Origin: Stenotrophomonas sp. 169
Lineage (GTDB): Bacteria > Pseudomonadota > Gammaproteobacteria > Xanthomonadales > Xanthomonadaceae
Length of the DNA: 64,000 nt
Assembly (NCBI RefSeq): GCF_014621775.1
Contig: NZ_CP061204.1
Span: 2,562,501 to 2,626,500, forward strand
Reading direction: 5' to 3'
Position 1 is the stretch's first letter. Every line of letters starts with the position of its first letter. Made by a program: the position numbers and the translations under genes. Shown here piece by piece: positions 39,001 to 46,223 of the stretch. Below the pieces are notes generated by a model that saw nothing but the letters and a program-made list of their open reading frames with translations, did no database searches and had not been told where the DNA came from.

Positions 39001-39185
39001 GTTTCGGCGATCACCTTCGGGTTGGCGCCCGGGTACACGGTGCGCACCACCACCGAGGGCGGCACCACGTCGGGGTATTCACCGGTCGGCAGCAGCGGAA
39101 TGCTGATCAGGCCGGCAGCGAAGATGATGATCGACAACACCGCCGCGAAGATCGGCCTGTCGATGAAAAAGCGTGAGAAATCCAT
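36015..39185 (-). CDS. smeW: RND multidrug efflux permease SmeW
   Basis: 1056-aa HAE1-type RND pump with twelve expected membrane helices. The start MDFSRFFIDRPIFAAVLSII is canonical. Other landmarks: GVEDMMYMKSVAGSDG, DNAIVVVENVERN-type segment (DDAIVVVENVERNIEEGLSP; charged relay Asp pair in helix 4), the second repeat VQVGLVVLMGLACKNAILIV and TPVFYVALRKF at the end. It exports drugs from periplasm and membrane together with SmeV and SmeX. The ATG at 39185 is used rather than upstream in-frame starts that add unrelated residues. Confidence 0.93.
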   Translation of the reverse strand: MDFSRFFIDRPIFAAVLSIIIFAAGLISIPLLPTGEYPDVVPPSVVVRTVYPGANPKVIAETVATPLEEAINGVEDMMYMKSVAGSDGVLQMTITFRPGTDPDAAAVKVQNRVAQAQARLPEDVRRQGVTTQKQSPTFLMVVHLTSPNGKYDTLYLRNYARLHVKDALSRIQGVGDAQIFGGGDYAMRAWLDPDKIAARGLTASDVVGAMREQNVQVSAGQLGAEPMPNSQFLTLINAQGRLKSEQEFNDIVLKSGADGEVVRLSDVARLELGAGDYTLRSQLDGKNAVGIGIFQAPGANALEIRDAVMNTMDEMQKTFPADVKYEAVYDTTIFVRDSIKAVVSTLLEAIALVVLVVILFLQTWRASIIPLIAVPVSIVGTFAALYLLGFSINTLSLFGLVLAIGIVVDDAIVVVENVERNIEEGLSPTAAAHQAMKEVSGPIVAIALVLCAVFVPMAFLSGVTGQFYKQFAVTIAISTVISAINSLTLSPALAARLLKPHDATKDAPTRIIDRLFGWIFRPFNRFFKSSSEKYERGVSKILGKRGAVFVVYALLLVGTGVMFKLVPPGFIPTQDKLYLIAGVKLPEGSSIARTDAMLKKVAQIAMETDGVAHTISFPGLNALQFTNTPNTGVAFVPLKPFSERNGRTAAQINAEINQKIAGLQEGFAFSMMPPPILGLGNGNGYQMFIEDRGNLGYGALQTAVQSMQGAVSQTPGMAFPITSYQANVPQLDAEVDRVKAKAQGVQLTELFDTLQTYLGSAYVNDFNQFGRTWQVIAQADGQFRDSVEDIGRLRTRNDRGEMVPIGSMVTVKQTFGPDPVLRFNGYPAADLAGETDPRLLSSTEGMAKLSEIAAQVLPPGMVTEWTDLSYQQATQGNAALIVFPVAVMLAFLVLAALYESWSLPLAVILIVPMTLLSALFGVWLTGGDNNVFVQVGLVVLMGLACKNAILIVEFARELEMGGKGIVESALEACRLRLRPIVMTSIAFIAGTVPLVLSHGAGAEVRSVTGITVFAGMLGVTLFGLFLTPVFYVALRKFVTRNGGGQLVKHGESTLHH

Positions 39186-39283
39186 TGGGAATGTCCTTGG
39201 TTTGGCCGACGCCGGGATGCAGCCGCCCTGCCCCTGCCAATCCGGCAGGGGTTCGGGCATCGCGGTGACGCTGGCCGGTTGGA

Positions 39284-40537
39284 TCAGTTCAGTGCGGCGG
39301 TTTCAGTACCAACGGGGGCAGGGGCGGGAGCCGGGGCCTTCGCCGGTGCAACAGCAGGTGCGGCGGGACCTTGCATCGCGACCGCCTTGGCCTGCACGGG
39401 CATGCCCGGCATGAAGACCTTCTGCACGCCATCGACGATCACCTTGTCGCCGGCGGCAAGGCCGCTTTCCACGATGCGCAGGCCATCAGCGGTACGGCCC
39501 AGCGCGATATCGCGGCGCTGCGCCTTGCCGTCCTTGTCCACCACATAGACGTACTTGCGGTCCTGGTCGGTCAGCACGGCGCGGTCATCGATCAGCATCG
39601 CCTGGAACTGGCCACTGCCCAGCAGCTGCACGCGGGCGAACAGGCCCGGGGTGAACTGGCGGTCTGCGTTGTCCAGCAGTGCGCGGACGCGGATGGTGCC
39701 GGTGCTGCGGGTGACCTGGTTGTCCAGGAAGTCGACCTTGCCTTCGTGCGGGAAGCCCTGCTCACCGCTCAGCCCGATACGCACCGGCAGCGACGCATCG
39801 CGCTCGCTCGGACGCTCGCCCTTGCGTGCCATCTGCGCATAGCGCAGGAAGGTGGCTTCATCGGCGTCGAAATACACGTGCACCTTTTCCAGCGACACCA
39901 GCGTGGTCAGCACGCTGGCCGCATCGCCGGCACTGACCAGGTTGCCCGCCGTGACCATCGCGCGACCGGCGCGGCCGTTGATCGGCGCACGCACCTTGGT
40001 GAACTCCAGGTTCAGTGCGGCGGCATCCAGCGCGGCCTGTGCGGCCTGCACCTGCGCGCCGGCCTGGTCGGACGCGGCACGGCGCTGTTCCCAGGTTTCG
40101 GTGGAGATCGCCTGCTGGTCCGACAAACGCTTGGCCCGCTCGGATTCACCGCGCGCCAGCGTGGACTGCGTGCGTGCGCGGTTGAGCTCGGCACGGGCGC
40201 GGTCATACTCGGCCTGGTAACTGCGGGCATCGATGGTGAACAGCACATCGCCCTTCTTTACTTCCTCGCCTTCGACATAGTTCACCTTGTCGATGTAGCC
40301 GGACACCCGCGGGCGCAGGTCCACGTTCTCGACCGCTTCCACCCGGCCACTGAACTCGTCCCACTGGCTGATCTGCTTGACCAGTACCGGTGCGGCGCTG
40401 ACTTCAGGCGCAGGCGGGGCGCCGGCTTCTTCGGCATGGCTGCCGCTGCAGGCGGTCAGGATGGCCAGGGCGAGTGCCGAGACGGTGGCCAAGGCCGCGC
40501 GGCGGGTGGTGCGGTGGAGGGTCATCATGGTGTTCAT
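39284..40537 (-). CDS. smeV: RND efflux membrane fusion protein SmeV
   Basis: 417-aa periplasmic adaptor lipoprotein. MNTMMTLHRTTRRAALATVS begins the signal peptide, which ends in lipobox LTAC (about residue 27). Lipoyl and hairpin domains follow (RPRVSGYIDKVNYVEGEEVK, GDVLFTIDARSYQAEYDRAR, KVRAPINGRAGRAMVTAGNL), then the beta-barrel domain and an Ala/Pro-rich C-terminal tail. It bridges SmeW and SmeX. An upstream in-frame start 90 bases earlier is less likely. Confidence 0.9.
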   Translation of the reverse strand: MNTMMTLHRTTRRAALATVSALALAILTACSGSHAEEAGAPPAPEVSAAPVLVKQISQWDEFSGRVEAVENVDLRPRVSGYIDKVNYVEGEEVKKGDVLFTIDARSYQAEYDRARAELNRARTQSTLARGESERAKRLSDQQAISTETWEQRRAASDQAGAQVQAAQAALDAAALNLEFTKVRAPINGRAGRAMVTAGNLVSAGDAASVLTTLVSLEKVHVYFDADEATFLRYAQMARKGERPSERDASLPVRIGLSGEQGFPHEGKVDFLDNQVTRSTGTIRVRALLDNADRQFTPGLFARVQLLGSGQFQAMLIDDRAVLTDQDRKYVYVVDKDGKAQRRDIALGRTADGLRIVESGLAAGDKVIVDGVQKVFMPGMPVQAKAVAMQGPAAPAVAPAKAPAPAPAPVGTETAALN

Positions 40538-40618
40538 GGCATGTATCCGTAAGGGGTGGTGATACAGGTGATCAGTCGTTCGTTTGTCGGCAGCGCCGAC
40601 GACCGGGGGATGGTGCAA

Positions 40619-40636
40619 CCTCAACAATGGTTGAGG
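40619..40636. other. Stem-loop directly after smeU1
   Basis: CCTCAAC-AATG-GTTGAGG, a perfect 7-bp stem immediately past the smeU1 stop on the minus strand. There is no T-run, so it may be an mRNA processing or attenuation element rather than a terminator. Confidence 0.4.
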
Positions 40637-41407
40637 TCAAGCACTACCGGCCGCCTCGCGCCATCGGGGTGGCGCATCCAGTTTCAACAGGCCGCGCGGC
40701 AGCTGGCCGTCGCGCGTGTCGCAGCGCACGATCGCGTTGTTGTCGTGGCATTGGTCCAGCAGAGAGACCAGGCGCCGGCCGACGAGCAGCGCACTGGGCC
40801 ACTCGATGCACGCGTTGGCTGCATTGCTGGGCGTGCACACCGGTGCACAGACTTCCAGCAGCTGCGCGCGTACGCCGATCGCCTGCGCTTCCTGATGAAC
40901 CACCTGCGCATACATCCGCAGCGCAGCGGCGGTCACCGACGAATCGCCATGTGCAGCCCACGGCTTCAGCCCGGCCGGGCTGCCGATCATCACGAAGCGG
41001 CGCGGATGCGGGTGGTCCTGCAGCAGCGGCAACAGATGGCGGACGGCGTGCACGTGCGGCAGCAGGTCAAGCTGCAGCGTCTGCATCAACGCATCGCCCG
41101 GGCGGTCAATCACCCGGCCACGTGCATAGGGCCCGCCGAGCGCGGCAACGACGGCGCCCAGCGGACGCGGCCGTGCGGCCACGCGGTCGGCGACGACCTT
41201 GGCCGATTCGTCGTCGGCGAGCGACCCGAGCAGGGTTTCCAGTCCGGGTTCGTCATCGAACTGCTGGCGCAGCGCAGCCAGGCGGCGCGGATCGCGACCG
41301 ACCACCAGGACCGGGCTGCCGGCCTCCAGCAGTGCGCCGACCACGCCTTGGCCCACGGCACCGGTGCCGCCGAGGACGAGGACCTCCGGTGCCAGCATCC
41401 CGTTCAC
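40637..41407 (-). CDS. smeU1: SDR-like oxidoreductase SmeU1
   Basis: 256-aa Rossmann-fold protein with cofactor motif VLVLGGTGAVGQGVVGALLE near the N terminus and VAALGGPYARGRVID. The Ser-Tyr-Lys catalytic triad is not canonical: SPAGLKPW and RMYAQVVHQEAQAIG occupy the region, with Tyr present but the lysine position changed. It may be a divergent or non-catalytic SDR. Start GTG at 41407 with GGAGG nine bases upstream; an ATG nine bases later is possible. It leads the smeVWX genes and overlaps a small upstream ORF by 4 bp. Confidence 0.8.
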   Translation of the reverse strand: MNGMLAPEVLVLGGTGAVGQGVVGALLEAGSPVLVVGRDPRRLAALRQQFDDEPGLETLLGSLADDESAKVVADRVAARPRPLGAVVAALGGPYARGRVIDRPGDALMQTLQLDLLPHVHAVRHLLPLLQDHPHPRRFVMIGSPAGLKPWAAHGDSSVTAAALRMYAQVVHQEAQAIGVRAQLLEVCAPVCTPSNAANACIEWPSALLVGRRLVSLLDQCHDNNAIVRCDTRDGQLPRGLLKLDAPPRWREAAGSA

Positions 41408-41631
41408 GGGATATTTCCTCCCATCTGCGGGACAATCCCGATCCGACCCAGGCGATCAGTGCCGCGGGGACGGATACGCAGGGCACCGCCCCGTTGCTGG
41501 CGGGCGGGGGCGGTAAACTCGCGAAAGTCCTTGTTAACCAAGGAGCTGGGACGGGTTTCCACGGTCATCGCCTGGTCCAGGGCATCCTGGCCGGCGCGGC
41601 TGAAGTAGTTGAGAATGTTGCGCAGGCTCAT
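41404..41631 (-). CDS. Small ORF heading the smeVWX operon
   Basis: 75-residue frame, MSLRNILNYFSRAGQDALDQ at the start, Arg-rich at the end (RIRPRGTDRLGRIGIVPQMG). Its TGA overlaps the GTG start of smeU1, which would couple their translation. No family recognised. It could be a real small protein or a leader peptide; the evidence is the overlap and the lack of another gene in the 370-bp smeRv-smeU1 gap. Confidence 0.4.
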   Translation of the reverse strand: MSLRNILNYFSRAGQDALDQAMTVETRPSSLVNKDFREFTAPARQQRGGALRIRPRGTDRLGRIGIVPQMGGNIP

Positions 41632-41695
41632 GGCTGATGGCCTCCGATTCGGGAATGGCGCCATGGTGCGCTTCTAACTCCTACTTGATTAGTCC

Positions 41696-41714
41696 TGATT
41701 TAGGGGAATAATCA
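41696..41714. promoter_or_regulatory. LysR-type operator candidate between smeRv and smeU1
   Basis: TGATT-N9-AATCA is a perfect 19-bp dyad with the T-N11-A architecture of LysR regulators. Another TGATT half-site lies one helical turn away at 41686-41690. It is the obvious candidate binding site for SmeRv in the divergent promoter region. Confidence 0.55.
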
Positions 41715-41777
41715 TCCCGCTCCCGGTCCAATCTTTTTGTCACGCTATTCCCGTCCCCGACGTCCAGGAATTCGACC

Positions 41778-42797
41778 ATGTCTCACGATCTCAACGAAAC
41801 GCTGATCTTCGTCAAAGTGGTCGAGCAAGGCAGCTTCATCGCCGCCGCCAAGTCGCTCGGCCTGCCCAAGACCACCGTCAGCCGCAAGGTGCAGGATCTG
41901 GAAACGCGCCTCGGTGCGCGCCTGCTGCACCGGACCACGCGTCGCCTCGGCCTGACCGAAGCCGGTTCCATCTATCACGAGCACTGCCAGCGCATCGCAC
42001 GCGAACTGGAAGAGGCGGAGAGTGCCGTCAGCCAGTTGCAGTCCGGCCCGCGTGGGTGGCTGCGTTTCACCGTGCCCTATTCGCTCGGCATCACCTGGAT
42101 CGCGCCCTTGATGGGCCAGTTCCATGCGATGTACCCCGAGATCCGGCTCGACATGCATCTGGGCAACGAGAAGCTCGACCTGATCGCCGGTGAAGCGGAT
42201 CTTGCGCTGCGGGTCGGTGCCCTGCCCGATTCCAATCTGGTCGCCCGCAAGCTCGGCACGCTGCGCACGCAGGTATTCGCCAGCCCGGCCTATATCGAAC
42301 GCCACGGCGAACCGTTGCATCCGGACGAGCTGCAGTTCCACCGCATCCTGGCGATGCGCAAGGCGTACCACAGCCATCCGAACCGCATCACCTGGCAGCT
42401 CGGCGAGAATGGCGGTGAGCTGCGCGATTTCCCGGTCAATCCGCTGATGGTGGCCAATGACATGTCGGCGTTGAACGGCGCGATGGTATGCGGCGAAGGC
42501 CTGCTGCTGACCGGCGATGTGATGGCCAAGCCGTACGTGGAAACCGGAATGGTGCGCCGTGTGCTGGCCGGCTGGACGGGACCGGAAGTGGACTTCAATG
42601 CGGTCTTCGCCGGCGGCAAGCTGGTGTCGCCGAAAGTGCGCGCCTTCGTGGATTTCCTGGTCGACAAGCTCAACTTCGACGCCAACTACATGATGGCGCA
42701 GTGCCCCGCAGCGAAGTACGCGCAGCAGCAGAACGAGAAAGCCGAAGCCGAAGCGATGGCTGAAGGGAAGCGGATTCTGGAGGTCGTTGCCGCGTGA
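41778..42797 (+). CDS. smeRv: LysR-family transcriptional regulator SmeRv
   Basis: 339-aa LysR regulator. The N-terminal helix-turn-helix is LNETLIFVKVVEQGSFIAAA then LPKTTVSRKVQDLETRLGAR; the effector domain spans about 92-300 and contains DLALRVGALPDSNLVARKLG. A charged tail (QQQNEKAEAEAMAEGKR) extends past the usual length. It is divergent from the smeU1-V-W-U2-X genes, matching SmeRv, which represses or activates that operon depending on state. A glycine at residue 265 (VLAGWTG) lies next to the Gly266 position reported for resistance mutations, so it looks wild-type; numbering may differ by one. Confidence 0.9.
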   Translation: MSHDLNETLIFVKVVEQGSFIAAAKSLGLPKTTVSRKVQDLETRLGARLLHRTTRRLGLTEAGSIYHEHCQRIARELEEAESAVSQLQSGPRGWLRFTVPYSLGITWIAPLMGQFHAMYPEIRLDMHLGNEKLDLIAGEADLALRVGALPDSNLVARKLGTLRTQVFASPAYIERHGEPLHPDELQFHRILAMRKAYHSHPNRITWQLGENGGELRDFPVNPLMVANDMSALNGAMVCGEGLLLTGDVMAKPYVETGMVRRVLAGWTGPEVDFNAVFAGGKLVSPKVRAFVDFLVDKLNFDANYMMAQCPAAKYAQQQNEKAEAEAMAEGKRILEVVAA

Positions 42798-42845
42798 GAT
42801 GACGATGGGCGACGATCGTGACGGCCGCTGGCCATCAACCGCTTC

Positions 42846-42903
42846 GGTAGCGACGGCCGCTGGCCGTCTTGTGGCCCATTGACGGCCGGCGGCCGTCACT
42901 ACC
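42846..42903. repeat. Inverted pair of GTAGCGACGGCCGC palindromes
   Basis: GTAGCGACGGCCGCTGGCCG left and GACGGCCGGCGGCCGTCACT-ACC right, facing each other after smeRv. Confidence 0.8.
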
Positions 42904-42910
42904 TGTACAA

Positions 42911-42940
42911 AAAAATGCCGCCTGCAAGGGCGGCATTTTT
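42911..42940. terminator. Terminator hairpin between smeRv and the OmpA-like gene
   Basis: AAAAATGCCGCC (42911-42922) pairs perfectly with GGCGGCATTTTT (42929-42940), six-base loop, T-runs on both strands: bidirectional terminator for convergent genes. Confidence 0.85.
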
Positions 42941-42979
42941 GTTGCGGCCTGGCGGCCGCAACGGCAGTAACGCGCAGCG

Positions 42980-43675
42980 TTACTGCTGCAACGGAATCAC
43001 GCGGATTTCCACGCGACGGTTCTGCGCACGGCCGGCGTCGGTGCTGTTGTCGGCAACCGGGTAGGCCTTGCCGGCGCCCAGCGTTTCGATGCGTGCGCGC
43101 TGTACGCCCTGGCCGGTCAGGTAGGCGGCCACGGCATCCGCACGTTCCTTCGACAGACGGTTGTTCACCGCGTCGCTGCCGATGCTGTCGGTATGGCCGA
43201 CCACTTCGATCATGGTCTGGTTGTATTCGGCCAGCGTGCTCGCGACACCGTTGAGCGAACCGTAGAACTGCGGCTTCAACGCGGACTTGTTGAAGTCGAA
43301 CGTGATGCCGTCAGGCAGGTTCAGGCTGATGTTGTCGCCCTGGCGGACCACGTCGATACCGGTATTGGCGGTACGCTCGCGCAAGGCGCGTTCCTGGCGA
43401 TCCTGGTACTGGCCCACGGCCGCGCCGCTCAGTGCGCCGATACCGGCACCGATCATCGCGTGCTGGCGACGTTCAGTCGCGCTGCCACCGGTCAGCAGGC
43501 CAGCTGCGACACCGACGGCGGTACCGATCAGCGCGTTGCGGCCCGTGCGGTTCTGCTGCTGGGTTTCGTTGCCATACGGGTCACTCTGCACGTACGAACC
43601 ACCGGTCGCGCAGGCGCTGAGCGCAGCGGCGGTCATCAGGGCGAGGGCCACATTACGGGGAGCGGATCGGATCAT
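42980..43675 (-). CDS. OmpA-family lipoprotein (YiaD-like)
   Basis: 231-aa outer membrane lipoprotein. The signal peptide ends with lipobox LSAC (cysteine at residue 22). A glycine-zipper region follows (NALIGTAVGVAAGLLTGG, IGAGIGALSGAAVGQYQDRQ). The C-terminal OmpA peptidoglycan-binding domain contains ITFDFNKSALKPQFYGSLNG, VEVVGHTDSIGSD (VVGHTDS), NRLSKERADAVAAYL and AQNRRVEIRVIPL. It probably anchors the outer membrane to peptidoglycan. Confidence 0.93.
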   Translation of the reverse strand: MIRSAPRNVALALMTAAALSACATGGSYVQSDPYGNETQQQNRTGRNALIGTAVGVAAGLLTGGSATERRQHAMIGAGIGALSGAAVGQYQDRQERALRERTANTGIDVVRQGDNISLNLPDGITFDFNKSALKPQFYGSLNGVASTLAEYNQTMIEVVGHTDSIGSDAVNNRLSKERADAVAAYLTGQGVQRARIETLGAGKAYPVADNSTDAGRAQNRRVEIRVIPLQQ

Positions 43676-43820
43676 GGTGTTCTCCTTGGAAGCCGGGTGG
43701 TCCGGCGTGCGTCGGGGATGAGCATATACAGCCTGATGCGATGCGGGGATGAGGGCCGAAGCTCCCATCACTGCCCCGTTCAGCTTCTTCGCAACGACGT
43801 GTAAATGCGCCCTGCGACGC

Positions 43821-45227
43821 TCAAGTGCGCCGATAGGCAGCCAACGCCGCGTCACGACCTTCGGCAAGACCCACCAACGGCCGCCGCGGATAATCCGGTG
43901 CCTTGGCCGCCAGCAGATCGGCGTGCTGCCAGGGGGCAAAACGCGCCTTCACCGGCAGAGCGGCCAACTCGGGCACCCACCGGGTGATGTAACGCGCCTG
44001 CGGATCGAACTTCTCCGACTGGGTGACCGGATTGAACACGCGGAAATACGGCGCGGCATCGGCGCCGGTGCCGGCCACCCACTGCCAGCCCATGGTGTTG
44101 TTGGCCAGGTCCGCATCCACCAGGGTGTCCCAGAACCAGCGCGCGCCCTCCAGCCAGTGCGCGCGCATGTGCTTGCACAGGTAGCTGGCGACGATCATGC
44201 GTACGCGGTTGTGCATTATGCCGGTGTGCCACAGCTGCCGCAGCCCGGCATCGACGATCGGCACGCCGGTGTTGCCACGTTGCCATGCCTGCAGGTCGGC
44301 CGCCGCGGGCGACGCCCAGCGGAAGCTGTCGAAGCGCGGGTTGAGGTTTTCGTCCGTGGTCCCGGGGAAGTGATGGAGCAGGTGGTGGCCGAAGTCACGC
44401 CAGCCCAGTTGCCGGATGTACGCATCGATGTCGGCGCTGCGGCTGGCGGTGCGCTCGGCCTCCAGCGCGTGGACGATCCGCCACGGCGCGATCTCGCCGA
44501 AGTGCAGGTGCGGGGACATCATGGACGTGCCGACGCGATCCGGCAGGTCACGCTGCTCGCGATAGCCGTTCAACGCCCCATCGACGAACACGGTCAGTGC
44601 TTCGCGGGCACCGGCCTCACCGGGCTGCCAGTGCTCCCAGAAGCCTGCATCCCAGCCCAGCGAGGGTTGCAGGCCGAGCGCATCGAGCGTCAGACCCTTG
44701 ACCGTGTGGGCGGGGAGCGACGCCGGTGCATCGCTCACGGCATGCAGACGCCACTGGCTCAGCGCATTGCGCCAGAACGGGGTGAAGACCTTGTACGGTC
44801 CCCCCTGCTTGGTCTGCAGGTCCCACGGTTCGAACAGCAGGCTGCCGTTGCAGCTGTCCGCCTGCAGCCCCTGCTCGCGCAGGGTGCGCTTGATCAGGGC
44901 ATCGCGCGGCTGGGTGGCGGGTTCGTATTTGCGGTTCCAGAAGACCGCCTCCGCGCCGGTCTCGGCGATCAGTTCCTGCAGGACCGCCAGGCTGTCGCCT
45001 TCGCGCAGCACAAGGCCCGAGCCGCGTGCGCGCAGATCGTCGTCCAGCGCCAACAGTGAGCGGTGCCGCCACGCATTGGACGCCGCACCGGGCGCCCAGC
45101 GGCCTTCCTCGTGCGGCGCATGGATGTAGACCGGCACGATATCGTGCCCGGACTCCAGCGCAGCCTGCAGCGCCGGATTGTCGGCAAGGCGGAGATCACG
45201 GCGAAACCACACCAAGGCTGATGACAC
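43821..45227 (-). CDS. phrB: Deoxyribodipyrimidine photo-lyase
   Basis: 468-aa class-I CPD photolyase that splits UV-induced pyrimidine dimers using light, FAD and an antenna cofactor. The N-terminal antenna domain starts SSALVWFRRDLRLADNPALQ. The FAD domain carries MSPHLHFGEIAPWRI, WHTGIMHNRVRMIVASYLCK and WFWDTLVDADLANNTMGWQW, the photolyase signatures. GTG at 45227 is chosen because it puts residue 2 at the family start; an earlier start would add 28 unrelated residues. Confidence 0.93.
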   Translation of the reverse strand: MSSALVWFRRDLRLADNPALQAALESGHDIVPVYIHAPHEEGRWAPGAASNAWRHRSLLALDDDLRARGSGLVLREGDSLAVLQELIAETGAEAVFWNRKYEPATQPRDALIKRTLREQGLQADSCNGSLLFEPWDLQTKQGGPYKVFTPFWRNALSQWRLHAVSDAPASLPAHTVKGLTLDALGLQPSLGWDAGFWEHWQPGEAGAREALTVFVDGALNGYREQRDLPDRVGTSMMSPHLHFGEIAPWRIVHALEAERTASRSADIDAYIRQLGWRDFGHHLLHHFPGTTDENLNPRFDSFRWASPAAADLQAWQRGNTGVPIVDAGLRQLWHTGIMHNRVRMIVASYLCKHMRAHWLEGARWFWDTLVDADLANNTMGWQWVAGTGADAAPYFRVFNPVTQSEKFDPQARYITRWVPELAALPVKARFAPWQHADLLAAKAPDYPRRPLVGLAEGRDAALAAYRRT

Positions 45228-45283
45228 GCGACATACCTGGAGAATGCAAGGCTGCCATGATAACGAGCGCGCGTGACCTGACT

Positions 45284-45337
45284 GTAGAGCCGACTTCAGT
45301 CGGCTTGCCAACAGCAGCCGACTGAAGTCGGCTCTAC
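45284..45337. repeat. GTAGAGCCGACTTCAGTCGGC palindrome pair
   Basis: GTAGAGCCGACTTCAGTCGG left, GCCGACTGAAGTCGGCTCTA right, 13-base spacer; same element type as at 19665. Confidence 0.85.
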
Positions 45338-45340
45338 CAG

Positions 45341-45547
45341 AGCAACAGCAACAGCAACAGCAATAGCCACAGCACCGGCACCGGCAACGGCAACGGCAAC
45401 GGAAGCGGCCACAACCACAGCCGAGGCAACGGCAGCGGCAGCGGCATCGGCAGCAGCCACGGCCACGCGACGATCACGGCAACGGCAACGGCAACGGCCA
45501 TGGCCAAGGCACCGGCAGCGGCCACATCAACCGCAACCGCAACCGCC
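45341..45547. repeat. Triplet-periodic low-complexity tract
   Basis: About 207 bp built from alternating (A/G)GC and AAC/ACC-type triplets (AGCAACAGCAAC, then GGCAACGGCAACGGCAACGG, later GCAACGGCAACGGCAACGG). One plus-strand frame reads Ser/Asn then Gly/Asn, changing to Ala/Thr after a phase shift. There is no start codon with a ribosome site and no gene. With its flanking GTAG elements it fills the phrB-pyrophosphatase gap. Confidence 0.85.
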
Positions 45548-45562
45548 GGGCATGGCTCGGCG

Positions 45563-46189
45563 TTACCTGGCCGCGTTCGTATCGAAGCGCTGCATCGACT
45601 GGCGGATCAGGGTCTTCGCCTGTGCTGCAGTGCCCCAGCCGCTCAACTGCACCGGGTTGCGGCCTTCCGGCAGGTCTTTGTACACGCGGAAAAACGCTTC
45701 GATGCGCTGCCGCTCGATCAGCGGCAGATCGGACAGGTCGCGAATGCCGGCGTAGGTCGGATCCACCTTGTCGGTGGGCACGCCGATTACCTTCTCGTCC
45801 TGCTCGCCGTCGTCCACCATCTTCAGGTAACCGATCGGCCGGAAGCGCACGATCACACCGGGGTGCAGCGGTTCGCGGGTCAGCACCAGCGCGTCCAGCG
45901 GATCGTTGTCACCGGCCAGGGTGCGCGGCATCGACCCGTAATTGGCCGGGTACGCGACGGGCATCGACTGGAAACGGTCCACATGCACCAGCCCGTCGTC
46001 CTTGATCTCGTACTTGGTGAAGCTGCCCGCCGGAATCTCGACCACCAGGTTCACTTCCTCCGGTGCCTGCTTCGGCTGCGCGGCAAGGAACGGGTGCAAC
46101 ACACTATCGGCGGCAACGCTGGCACCGGCCATCACGGCCAGCGCAGCGGCCAGTGCCACCATCGGCAACCTGCTACGTCGTGCGCTCAT
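45563..46189 (-). CDS. ppa: Exported inorganic pyrophosphatase
   Basis: 208-aa family-I soluble pyrophosphatase with an unusual N-terminal signal peptide (SRLPMVALAAALAVMAGASV, predicted cleavage after AA about residue 27). The catalytic core is present: NLVVEIPAGSFTKYEIKDDG, YPANYGSMPRT and the metal site GDNDPLDALVLTREPL (D-x-D-P-x-D), then DLPLIERQRIEAFFRVYKDL. It would hydrolyse pyrophosphate outside the cytoplasm. It follows the phosphatase gene by 34 bp, as the last gene of a phosphate-scavenging operon. Confidence 0.88.
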   Translation of the reverse strand: MSARRSRLPMVALAAALAVMAGASVAADSVLHPFLAAQPKQAPEEVNLVVEIPAGSFTKYEIKDDGLVHVDRFQSMPVAYPANYGSMPRTLAGDNDPLDALVLTREPLHPGVIVRFRPIGYLKMVDDGEQDEKVIGVPTDKVDPTYAGIRDLSDLPLIERQRIEAFFRVYKDLPEGRNPVQLSGWGTAAQAKTLIRQSMQRFDTNAAR

Positions 46190-46223
46190 TGCGGCTCCTC
46201 CCGGTTCTGCATCACGTCATGGC

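Noticed and set aside
45334..45525. Leu/Pro-rich 63-residue frame on the minus strand
   Set aside because: Translation of the low-complexity triplet tract; no start signal.
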